Positions 1-4,660 of a stretch of DNA of 6,125 bases are shown piece by piece; positions within the stretch are counted from its first letter, which is position 1, and each line of letters begins with the position of its first letter. A program made the position numbers and the translations under genes. Source of the stretch: an uncultured Clostridia bacterium (GTDB lineage Bacteria > Bacillota > Clostridia > Christensenellales > UBA1242); assembly GCA_947630075.1 (NCBI GenBank), contig CANRGF010000060.1:1-6125 (forward strand), read 5' to 3'. The notes under the pieces are model-generated. The model saw nothing but the letters and a program-made list of their open reading frames with translations. It was not told the DNA's origin and made no database searches.

Positions 1-997
1 GAGTTACAGGGATTTCTTTTGCAAGCGCATCAACCACGCATGGCACACGGGTTGAGCCACCAACAAGCACAACATTTTGAATGTCATTTTTATTTAGCCC
101 AGCATCTTTAAGTGCGTTACGAACGCAAACAAGGGTGCTATCCACCAAATCACTAATCATACTTTCAAATTTAGCACGAGTTAAGGTATATTCAAGGTGT
201 TTAGGGCCGGTTGCATCGGCTGTGATAAATGGCAAACTGATTGTGGTTTGAGTGAGTGTGCTTAATTCAATTTTCGCCTTTTCTGCAGCTTCTTTAAGGC
301 GTTGCTTTGCTAGTTTATCGTTAGACAAATCAATACCATTTTCCTTTTTAAATTCGCTAATTAAAAGGTCCATAATGCGGTTATCAAAGTCATCTCCGCC
401 AAGGCGAGTGTTGCCGTTTGTGGAAAGCACTTCAAACACGCCATCACCAATTTCTAGGATTGACACATCAAATGTGCCGCCACCCAAATCGTAAATCAAA
501 ATCTTTTGATTTTTTCTGTCGCTCTTATCTAGGCCATAAGCAAGCGCGGCTGCTGTTGGCTCGTTGATGATGCGCAAAACTTCTAATCCGGCAATTTTGC
601 CTGCATTTTTGGTGGCTTGGCGCTGGCTATCGTTGAAATAAGCTGGCACAGTGATAACTGCTTGAGTTACAGGCCCGCCAAGATATGCTTCTGCATCTTG
701 CTTTAATTTGCTTAAAATCATTGCGCTAATTTCTTCTGGGCTATATTGCTTGCCACCAATGTTGACTTTATAGTCTGTGCCCATCTCACGCTTAATTGAA
801 ATAACAGTGTTGTCTGGGTTGGCAACAGCTTGGCGTTTTGCCACTTGACCCACTAACCTATCATTATCTTTAAAACCGACAACGCTAGGGGTTGTTCTGC
901 TGCCCTCGCTGTTTGGGATAACGGTTGGCTGACCGCCTTCCATAACTGCGACACAACTATTTGTTGTGCCTAAATCGATACCAATAATCTTTGACAT
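1..997 (-). CDS. dnaK: Molecular chaperone DnaK (Hsp70), N-terminal part, cut by window edge
   Basis: ATP-dependent cytosolic chaperone that binds exposed hydrophobic segments of client proteins; DnaJ stimulates its ATPase and GrpE exchanges its nucleotide. My translation gives 332 residues from ATG 997-995, beginning MSKIIGIDLGTTNSC. Visible Hsp70 ATPase motifs are phosphate-1 GIDLGTTNS (6-14), INEPTAAALAYG (144-155), phosphate-2 DLGGGTFD (170-177) and the adenosine motif VLVGGSTRVP (310-319). This covers nearly the whole nucleotide-binding domain; the rest of that domain and the substrate-binding domain and lid, perhaps 280 residues by family length, lie beyond position 1. Between IKREMG and the VITVPAYFND block the protein lacks the roughly 24-residue insert of Gram-negative DnaKs, which indicates a monoderm. 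It is third in the hrcA-grpE-dnaK operon, separated from grpE by an unusually structured 277-base gap. No CIRCE or convincing promoter directly precedes it, so transcription should come from the hrcA promoter. Confidence 0.98.
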   Translation of the reverse strand, partial: MSKIIGIDLGTTNSCVAVMEGGQPTVIPNSEGSRTTPSVVGFKDNDRLVGQVAKRQAVANPDNTVISIKREMGTDYKVNIGGKQYSPEEISAMILSKLKQDAEAYLGGPVTQAVITVPAYFNDSQRQATKNAGKIAGLEVLRIINEPTAAALAYGLDKSDRKNQKILIYDLGGGTFDVSILEIGDGVFEVLSTNGNTRLGGDDFDNRIMDLLISEFKKENGIDLSNDKLAKQRLKEAAEKAKIELSTLTQTTISLPFITADATGPKHLEYTLTRAKFESMISDLVDSTLVCVRNALKDAGLNKNDIQNVVLVGGSTRVPCVVDALAKEIPVT

Positions 998-1007
998 AAT
1001 TTAATTA

Positions 1008-1014
1008 CTCCTTT
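1008..1014 (-). promoter_or_regulatory. Ribosome binding site of dnaK
   Basis: On the minus strand AAAGGAG lies 10 bases before the dnaK ATG, a strong Shine-Dalgarno sequence at slightly long spacing. It confirms the start that yields MSKIIGIDLGTTNS. These bases can pair with 1146-1154 upstream in the transcript, which would mask the site (see the 1008-1154 entry). Confidence 0.85.
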
Positions 1015-1032
1015 AATTTATGAATTTTATTT

Positions 1033-1050
1033 TTTGTGGCTTGCCACAAA
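1033..1050. repeat. Short perfect inverted repeat just upstream of the dnaK ribosome site
   Basis: TTTGTGGC (1033-1040) and GCCACAAA (1043-1050) are perfect inverted copies around a 2-base centre. In RNA this would form a stem of about 7 bp with a 4-base loop. No U-tract follows in the transcribed direction (A-rich sequence comes next), so it is not an intrinsic terminator. It could be a processing or stability hairpin, or a protein-binding palindrome. It sits 19 bases upstream of the dnaK Shine-Dalgarno. Confidence 0.6.
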
Positions 1051-1051
1051 T

Positions 1052-1108
1052 TTGGCTTTTACGAGTGAATTTGAAATTAATTTCGATATTCACTCACGGA
1101 AAAGCCAA
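1052..1108. repeat. Long three-part hairpin in the grpE-dnaK gap
   Basis: Three nested complementary pairs make a hairpin of 57 bases. The outer stem is TTGGCTTTT (1052-1060) with AAAAGCCAA (1100-1108), 9 bp. The middle stem is GAGTGAAT (1063-1070) with ATTCACTC (1088-1095), 8 bp. The tip is GAAA (1073-1076) with TTTC (1081-1084) around TTAA. Only small internal loops separate the stems. No U-run follows on the minus strand, so termination is unlikely. The arm 1089-1096 has a second perfect partner at 1115-1122, so an alternative fold exists. The role is unknown; an RNA structure affecting stability of the dnaK message or its translation is the simplest guess. Confidence 0.65.
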
Positions 1109-1164
1109 GAATAATGAGTGAAACGAATTAAAATAAAATGAATTTATTAAAGAGCAAGAAATTT

Positions 1165-1229
1165 GGAGAATATTATATGTTTGCGAGTTTAGGAGCAACA
1201 TATAATTTTTGGCATATATATAATTCTCC
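1165..1229. repeat. 65-base imperfect palindrome carrying a micro-ORF and its ribosome site
   Basis: GGAGAAT (1165-1171) is the exact inverse of ATTCTCC (1223-1229). Directly next to the left arm, ATTATATGTT (1172-1181) is the inverse of AACATATAAT (1197-1206), extended by GC/GC (1183-1184 with 1195-1196) past a bulged T. In the transcript the outer stem would lock up the GGAG of the micro-ORF at 1189-1215, leaving its start codon in a 16-base bulge (1207-1222). The total of about 19 paired bases is well above the background of the AT-rich gap. No U-tract follows on either strand, so it is not a standard terminator. Confidence 0.6.
1189..1215 (-). CDS. Candidate 8-codon leader peptide MPKIICCS in the grpE-dnaK gap
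   Basis: Reading the minus strand, AAAGGAG (1232-1226) stands 10 bases before an ATG at 1215-1213, followed by eight codons, MPKIICCS, and TAA at 1191-1189. The ribosome site and spacing match those of dnaK itself, and the first five residues (MPKII) resemble the start of DnaK (MSKII). An ungapped hand comparison of 1235-1198 with 1017-980 gives 27 of 38 identical bases. It may be a real regulatory leader peptide whose translation opens the downstream RNA structures, a decayed duplicate of the dnaK start, or chance in AT-rich DNA. The tandem cysteine codons are a curiosity; I see no run of any other regulatory codon. The peptide is too short for coding statistics. Confidence 0.3.
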   Translation of the reverse strand: MPKIICCS

Positions 1230-1274
1230 TTTAAATTGTTAATTTTTTGTTCTTTTTTACTTTTCTTGAAAAAG

Positions 1275-1829
1275 TTATTTCTTTACGATAACTTGGGAAT
1301 ATCTTATAACTTTGCCTTTATAAGTAAAGCCTTTGTAGGCTTCTTTAACTATATATCCGCTTTCCACATCGGCGGTGCTATCCGTGTCTATTGCCTGATG
1401 AAAATTTGGGTCAAACTTGCCGGATGCGTCAATCACTTCCACACCCATTTTTGAAAGTGTATCCAAAATGCCTTTTTCAATGAACTTTATACCCATGAGA
1501 GTGTTTTTATCCGTTATCATATCCGCTGCCATCTTAAAACTATCAAGAGCGGGCAGGAATTGTGTTATTGCATCCATAAAGCCATCTTGCCTAGCATCGC
1601 CAAGTGCGGTAACCATGCGTTTGCGATAGTTATCAAACTCGGCTTGCACTCGCAATAAGTCATTTAGATAGTTTGGCGTTTCAATTTTTTCTTCAGGTGG
1701 TGGAATTGGCTCTTCTTCCACCGCTTCATTTATGTTTTCATCCGTTTCTTCAACATTTGATTGCTCTTCGTTATCCTCAGTTGGCTCACAATCTTCATTC
1801 TTTAGTGCGTCTTCATCCGTTTCGCTCAT
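1275..1829 (-). CDS. grpE: Nucleotide exchange factor GrpE (Hsp70 cochaperone)
   Basis: Cytosolic homodimer that releases ADP from DnaK and resets the chaperone cycle; GrpE dimers in known systems also act as thermosensors. The product has 184 residues, normal for the family. Residues 1-50 are a disordered, strongly acidic, low-complexity tail (many Glu/Asp, then PIPPPEEK). The conserved helix follows with LLRVQAEFDNYRKRM (58-72), and the C-terminal beta domain shows the family signature region FDPNFHQAI (139-147), ESGYIVKEAYKGFTYKGKVIR (156-176) and the end SQVIVKK. The start overlaps the hrcA stop by four bases (ATGA) and has its own strong ribosome site, so hrcA and grpE are probably translationally coupled. 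It belongs to the CIRCE-controlled operon. A weak stem (1272-1278 with 1288-1294) straddles the stop codon. Confidence 0.97.
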   Translation of the reverse strand: MSETDEDALKNEDCEPTEDNEEQSNVEETDENINEAVEEEPIPPPEEKIETPNYLNDLLRVQAEFDNYRKRMVTALGDARQDGFMDAITQFLPALDSFKMAADMITDKNTLMGIKFIEKGILDTLSKMGVEVIDASGKFDPNFHQAIDTDSTADVESGYIVKEAYKGFTYKGKVIRYSQVIVKK

Positions 1830-2842
1830 TTCTCGCCTCCTTTTAAGTCAATTTGCCCAACAATAAATTTAAGTGCGGCGGCTATGTTTGCATAATCTAT
1901 TCTTTTTGGTCCAACAAGTGCAAGGCTTGCTATTGGCACGCCATTAATCACTATTGGTGCACTAAGCATCATGCCACCTTTTAAAGCCTCGTCCTCACCG
2001 CCAACCGTGTAACTTAAATTTTGGGTGTCCTTCACCGCATCTATAATCTTATCTGCATCTTGAAGGAATTCAAACACATTTTTGGCATCGTCAATTTCGC
2101 CACTAGTTTTGCCGTCTAGAAGTTTTGTTGGGTTTTCGTTTGAAATGTCGCATTTCGTTTTAATAACTGCCATCAACACCTCTGCCACATTTTCGATTAA
2201 GTCCTTAAACTCAGCTATTTGCGCCCCTGTGCGCAAGCAAATGCTGGCTATGTTATCCACCATATATTCAATGGTTTTCCCCTTAAACTGACCAACAAGA
2301 TAATTGCTCGCTTCCTCGCAGGTGGCCTTATCTATGCCTGCATCCAAACTCATATTGTCGTCTATAATGCCGGCATTAGTTTCCACGAGCAAAAGTGCGT
2401 CTTTATTAATTAATGGAATGATTTGAATGTTTTCAATTATCAAATTTTGAAGCCCATGTTGAACTAAAACTGCTGGGCAGTTTGTAACCCTACTAAGACG
2501 CTTTGCAAGGCTTGAAAGTGTGCTTATTAGGCTAACAGAGCGATTTTCATAGTTTTTAACAACATTTTTCACTTCCTTATAGTTTAGCCTTTCATTTTCC
2601 AAAATGTTTGCAACATATTCTTTATATGCCTGCGCTGTTGGAATTCTGCCACCAGAAGTGTGCACTTGCTTAAAAAAACCCATGCTTTCAAGCGCATTTA
2701 ACTCGTTTCTAAGCGTTGCCGAACTCAAATCTTTAAAATGCACATTAAGCGAGCCACTAGTGATTGGTTGGGCGTACTTGATGTAATCATCCACCGCTTT
2801 AAGCACAATTTCGCGCTTACGCTTGTTTTTCTCATTATCCAT
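1826..2842 (-). CDS. hrcA: Heat-inducible transcription repressor HrcA
   Basis: Dimeric repressor that binds CIRCE and shuts off class I heat-shock genes; in studied bacteria its folding depends on the GroE chaperonin, so titration of GroE by misfolded protein relieves repression. The product has 338 residues, typical for the family. The N-terminal winged helix ends with SSATLRNELNALESMGF (40-56) and the HrcA hallmark HTSGGRIPTAQAYKEYV (61-77). The middle is the GAF-like/dimerisation region, and the C-terminus has the family's LVGPKRIDYANIAAALKFI (309-327). An AGGA ribosome site (2855-2852) stands 9 bases before the ATG, a weaker site than those of grpE and dnaK, which fits low repressor production. 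It is the first gene of the operon, preceded by its own CIRCE, so it should be autoregulated. The stop TGA overlaps the grpE ATG. Confidence 0.98.
   Translation of the reverse strand: MDNEKNKRKREIVLKAVDDYIKYAQPITSGSLNVHFKDLSSATLRNELNALESMGFFKQVHTSGGRIPTAQAYKEYVANILENERLNYKEVKNVVKNYENRSVSLISTLSSLAKRLSRVTNCPAVLVQHGLQNLIIENIQIIPLINKDALLLVETNAGIIDDNMSLDAGIDKATCEEASNYLVGQFKGKTIEYMVDNIASICLRTGAQIAEFKDLIENVAEVLMAVIKTKCDISNENPTKLLDGKTSGEIDDAKNVFEFLQDADKIIDAVKDTQNLSYTVGGEDEALKGGMMLSAPIVINGVPIASLALVGPKRIDYANIAAALKFIVGQIDLKGGEK
1836..1842 (-). promoter_or_regulatory. Ribosome binding site of grpE inside the hrcA 3' end
   Basis: AAGGAGG on the minus strand lies 6 bases before the grpE ATG and within the last codons of hrcA. 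It is a near-perfect anti-16S match and fixes the grpE start at 1829, in the ATGA overlap with the hrcA stop. Confidence 0.9.
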
Positions 2843-2955
2843 TTAACTTAATCCTAACTGGCTATTAGATAATTCGACTTTTATCTATAATGCAACCATA
2901 TATTATAACTGCCCCCAAGAACGTTGTAGGCTAGCACTCTTATTGTATGATTGCT
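2843..2955 (-). other. Leader (5' UTR) of the hrcA operon
   Basis: With a start site expected near 2955, the untranslated leader is about 113 bases. It begins with CIRCE (2931-2957), which can itself fold as a hairpin in the RNA. It also holds a small AT-only stem, TAGATAA (2866-2872) with TTATCTA (2881-2887) around an 8-base loop, just before the AGGA ribosome site (2855-2852). I see no riboswitch-like conserved core and no terminator within it. The extent is inferred from the promoter position, not observed. Confidence 0.5.
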
Positions 2956-2957
2956 AA
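2931..2957. promoter_or_regulatory. CIRCE operator, HrcA binding site
   Basis: CTAGCACTC (2931-2939), nine spacer bases (2940-2948), then GATTGCTAA (2949-2957). The consensus is TTAGCACTC-N9-GAGTGCTAA, so the left arm differs at one base and the right arm at one base (T for G), and the 9-base spacing is exact. It lies at the expected transcription start of the hrcA promoter, where bound HrcA would block initiation of hrcA-grpE-dnaK. It is the only CIRCE I find in the window. Confidence 0.95.
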
Positions 2958-2961
2958 CTCT

Positions 2962-2990
2962 ATTTTATGCGCATTGCTAACGAATGTCAA
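2962..2990 (-). promoter_or_regulatory. Sigma-A type promoter of hrcA-grpE-dnaK
   Basis: On the minus strand a perfect -35 TTGACA (2990-2985) is followed after 17 bases by the -10 TAAAAT (2967-2962), one base from consensus. The start site should fall near 2955, inside CIRCE. The spacer contains an extra CIRCE-like half-site, TTAGCAATG (2980-2972). The promoter lies between the terminator of the unknown gene and hrcA, so it is the natural driver of the heat-shock operon. Confidence 0.9.
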
Positions 2991-3020
2991 GAGAAATTGA
3001 CAAGAATTTAAAAATTTTTT

Positions 3021-3046
3021 TAAAAAAATAAAGGCTTTAAGCCTTT
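3021..3046 (-). terminator. Intrinsic terminator of the 140-residue gene
   Basis: In the transcript AAAGGCU (3046-3040) pairs with AGCCUUU (3036-3030) around the loop UAA, and a run of seven U follows (3028-3022). The loop bases are the stop codon of the preceding gene (3039-3037). It separates that gene from the hrcA promoter. On the plus strand the same stem is followed by a few T, so weak bidirectional action is possible. Confidence 0.9.
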
Positions 3047-3459
3047 TTGAAGATGGACTCGTCAAATTTTGGAATTGAAGAGATTTTATTGAACATATCT
3101 GCCCTAACTTCTGGCAAGAGCAAGAATTTGCACCTATTTTTGAATCTTGGGAATTCAAGCAAACCCATCACTGTTTGATAAACATCTTTTCGTGAACTTT
3201 CCTTGCTGATGGTGTAAATTTGATTGATTAACTCTGGCTTTTTGATCACTGCTTTATACAAAAATGAAATGCTAAATTTGAACTGGTCAGGCAAAAAACA
3301 CAAAGGCGCGCTCCTTTCCACAACTATATACTCATAAAAATCTTCAAGCGATTTGAAGTCCGAAATCTCTGCAATTAAGTTACTCTGCCCCCTCCAATAT
3401 TTGCTTTCCATCCAAAGCAAGATTGTGCGTTTTGCTAAAATTTTACTAGTGAAATCCAT
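3037..3459 (-). CDS. Hypothetical protein, 140 residues, own promoter and terminator
   Basis: I do not recognise the family. The product looks soluble, mostly helical and rich in Lys, Phe, Ile and Leu, with no signal peptide or convincing membrane segment and no metal-binding or nucleotide-binding motif that I can see. It has two tryptophans near the N-terminus (LLWMESKYW, 14-22), an acidic helix-like stretch DFKSLEDFYEYIV (34-46) and a basic C-terminal third (FPRFKNRCKF, 93-102; FKKA at the end). The start at 3459 is supported by AAAAGGA (3474-3468) 8 bases upstream and by a consensus promoter. A terminator follows at once. That signal set makes it a real gene although its function is unknown. 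It interrupts the usual hemW-hrcA adjacency and may be lineage-specific. Proximity to the heat-shock operon is weak evidence of role, since it has independent transcription signals. Confidence 0.85.
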   Translation of the reverse strand: MDFTSKILAKRTILLWMESKYWRGQSNLIAEISDFKSLEDFYEYIVVERSAPLCFLPDQFKFSISFLYKAVIKKPELINQIYTISKESSRKDVYQTVMGLLEFPRFKNRCKFLLLPEVRADMFNKISSIPKFDESIFKKA

Positions 3460-3483
3460 ATAATTTATCCTTTTAAGCTCTTT

Positions 3484-3511
3484 ATTATAGCATATTTTTT
3501 TTGAATGTCAA
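3484..3511 (-). promoter_or_regulatory. Consensus promoter of the 140-residue gene
   Basis: On the minus strand TTGACA (3511-3506) and TATAAT (3489-3484) are both perfect consensus hexamers, 16 bases apart, with an extended -10 (TGC directly before TATAAT) and a run of eight A in the spacer. The start should fall near 3477, giving a leader of about 18 bases that contains the AAAAGGA ribosome site. It begins 19 bases after the hemW stop. No operator-like repeat is visible, so strong constitutive expression is the simplest reading. Confidence 0.9.
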
Positions 3512-3529
3512 CCAAATTTTATCAAAGAT

Positions 3530-4660
3530 TTACAACAATTCTAATATTATGGCATTCGATAGATATTGATTGCCTTCGCTAATCTTTAAAAAACCATCTT
3601 TTATCTCTAGTTTTTTTAATTCTATTAATCTTTCAATCTGTTTCTTTTTGCTTATCAATAGATTTTCATTAAAGTTGGCGGAAAACTCTTTTAATGATAA
3701 TCCCTTGCTTGTGCGGAGCGAAAGCATTATACACTCTTCACGCTTTTGAGCGGATGTGAGAGTTTCGCTATCCTTAGTTGGCAGCCTGCTGTTTTTCAAT
3801 AGATTTATATATTCCGTAAAATTAGAAGTGTTGCAAAAGCGAGTGCTGTCAACAAAACTATGTGCGGCAACTCCTATGCCGAGATAGTTAGAACCGTCCC
3901 AATAGAGCTGATTGTGGCGGCATTCATATCCAGGTTTTGCAAAGTTTGAAATTTCATACTGATTAAACCCTGCGCGTTTCAAAATTTTGGCAGTTTTTTG
4001 GAAGAAATCTGCCACCATATCATCGTCTGGCAACTGCAATTCGTGAGATTTTACTCTCCTATATAGCGGAGTGTCCTCTTCCAACTGCAAGCCATAGACC
4101 GAAATATGCTGCACGCGAGATTTCAAATAATTTGCCGTGCGGATAATTGACGCATAAGATTGATTTGGCAAGCCAACAATTATGTCTGCATTCACATTTG
4201 AAACGTGTAATCTTTTAAGCAATCTAAATGCACGATAGACATCTTTTGGCGATTGAGTGCGATGAATTGTGCCCAGCACCTGTTGGTCTAGGCTCTGCAC
4301 ACCCAAACTAATTCTATTCACTCCGCATGAAAGATATTCTTTGAGTTTATCTTCTGTGAGAGAGTGCGGATTTGCCTCGATTGTGAATTCCAATTTTTTA
4401 GATAACTTAAAGCATGAATAGAGCTTTTTTGTGAGTGCCTTAAAAAAGCCGTCAAACACAATGCTAGGCGTGCCGCCACCTATAAATATTGTGGAAAATG
4501 TGATTGCCTTATATTTATCTTTAACCAAGTCAATTTCTCGGCAAAGGGCTTCTAAATATGATTTTTGGGCGTTTTCGTCAAGCGAAAAAGAAACAAAGTC
4601 GCAATAATCGCACTTTTTTGAGCAAAATGGAATGTGAATATATAGTCCAAAATCTTTCAT
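3530..4660 (-). CDS. hemW: Radical-SAM haem chaperone HemW (formerly annotated HemN-like)
   Basis: Radical S-adenosylmethionine protein; HemW in studied bacteria binds haem and delivers it to respiratory proteins and is not an active coproporphyrinogen dehydrogenase. The product has 376 residues, normal for HemW. The [4Fe-4S] motif HIPFCSKKCDYCDF (9-22) has the three cysteines C13, C17 and C20 and lacks the extra cysteine of the true HemN CX3CX2CXC motif. Other marks are GGGTPS (61-66), EANPHS (95-100), NRISLGVQSLD (115-125), DIIVGLPNQS (159-168), YEISNFAKPGYECRHNQLYW (235-254) and GIGVAAHS (261-268), where most relatives have GPGAHS. A C-terminal HemN-type helical/winged region follows. The start overlaps the lepA stop by one base (TAATG) and has no clear Shine-Dalgarno, so translation probably depends on reinitiation after lepA. 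I see no terminator after the gene. Confidence 0.96.
   Translation of the reverse strand: MKDFGLYIHIPFCSKKCDYCDFVSFSLDENAQKSYLEALCREIDLVKDKYKAITFSTIFIGGGTPSIVFDGFFKALTKKLYSCFKLSKKLEFTIEANPHSLTEDKLKEYLSCGVNRISLGVQSLDQQVLGTIHRTQSPKDVYRAFRLLKRLHVSNVNADIIVGLPNQSYASIIRTANYLKSRVQHISVYGLQLEEDTPLYRRVKSHELQLPDDDMVADFFQKTAKILKRAGFNQYEISNFAKPGYECRHNQLYWDGSNYLGIGVAAHSFVDSTRFCNTSNFTEYINLLKNSRLPTKDSETLTSAQKREECIMLSLRTSKGLSLKEFSANFNENLLISKKKQIERLIELKKLEIKDGFLKISEGNQYLSNAIILELL

Larger units (their letters stand above)
1008..1154 (-). promoter_or_regulatory. Candidate structured leader that can mask the dnaK ribosome site
   Basis: In the transcript (minus strand), CUCUUUAAU from 1154-1146 is complementary to the dnaK Shine-Dalgarno segment AUUAAAG-G-AG at 1017-1008, leaving one bulged G. 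Further in, AUUUUAUUUU (1139-1130) pairs perfectly with AAAAUAAAAU (1033-1024). A 6x6 internal loop separates the two helices. The closed structure encloses the hairpins at 1052-1108 and 1033-1050. Because the helices are AU-rich and weak, and the gene downstream is a heat-shock gene, a temperature-responsive or translation-responsive switch is plausible. The pairing is directly visible; the function is inference. AT-rich DNA produces such complementarity by chance fairly easily. Confidence 0.35.

Noticed and set aside
1063..1122. GAGTG/CACTC inverted copies before dnaK as a second CIRCE
   Set aside because: The arms read GAGTGAAT/ATTCACTC rather than TTAGCACTC/GAGTGCTAA, and the spacings (17 or 18 bases) do not match the fixed 9-base CIRCE spacer.
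1172..1177. TATAAT on the minus strand in the gap as a dnaK-specific promoter
   Set aside because: At 15-18 bases upstream I find only poor -35 candidates (best TTGCTC at 15 bases), and the hexamer belongs to the hairpin arm.
1177..1242. 21-codon plus-strand ORF with GGAG 8 bases upstream (MFASLGATYNFW...)
   Set aside because: Its ribosome site and ATG are the mirror image of the minus-strand micro-ORF, produced by the palindrome; there is no convincing promoter and it opposes the operon.
1268..1294. Hairpin over the grpE stop codon (1272-1278 with 1288-1294) followed by a few U, as a grpE terminator
   Set aside because: Seven weak base pairs, a 9-base loop and a U-run of five bases that is partly in the stem. 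It would cut dnaK off from the only clear promoter. At most a weak attenuator.
2902..2907. TATAAT in the hrcA leader as a second promoter downstream of CIRCE
   Set aside because: The hexamer 17 bases upstream (CTACAA) does not resemble TTGACA, and a CIRCE-independent promoter here would defeat repression.
2940..3158. 72-codon minus-strand frame overlapping the end of the orphan gene
   Set aside because: It runs in another frame through the terminator, the hrcA promoter and CIRCE; no ribosome site. A shadow frame.
3530..4660. Annotation as oxygen-independent coproporphyrinogen III oxidase HemN
   Set aside because: The iron-sulfur motif is CX3CX2C followed by DF, without the fourth cysteine typical of catalytic HemN, and the 376-residue length fits HemW.
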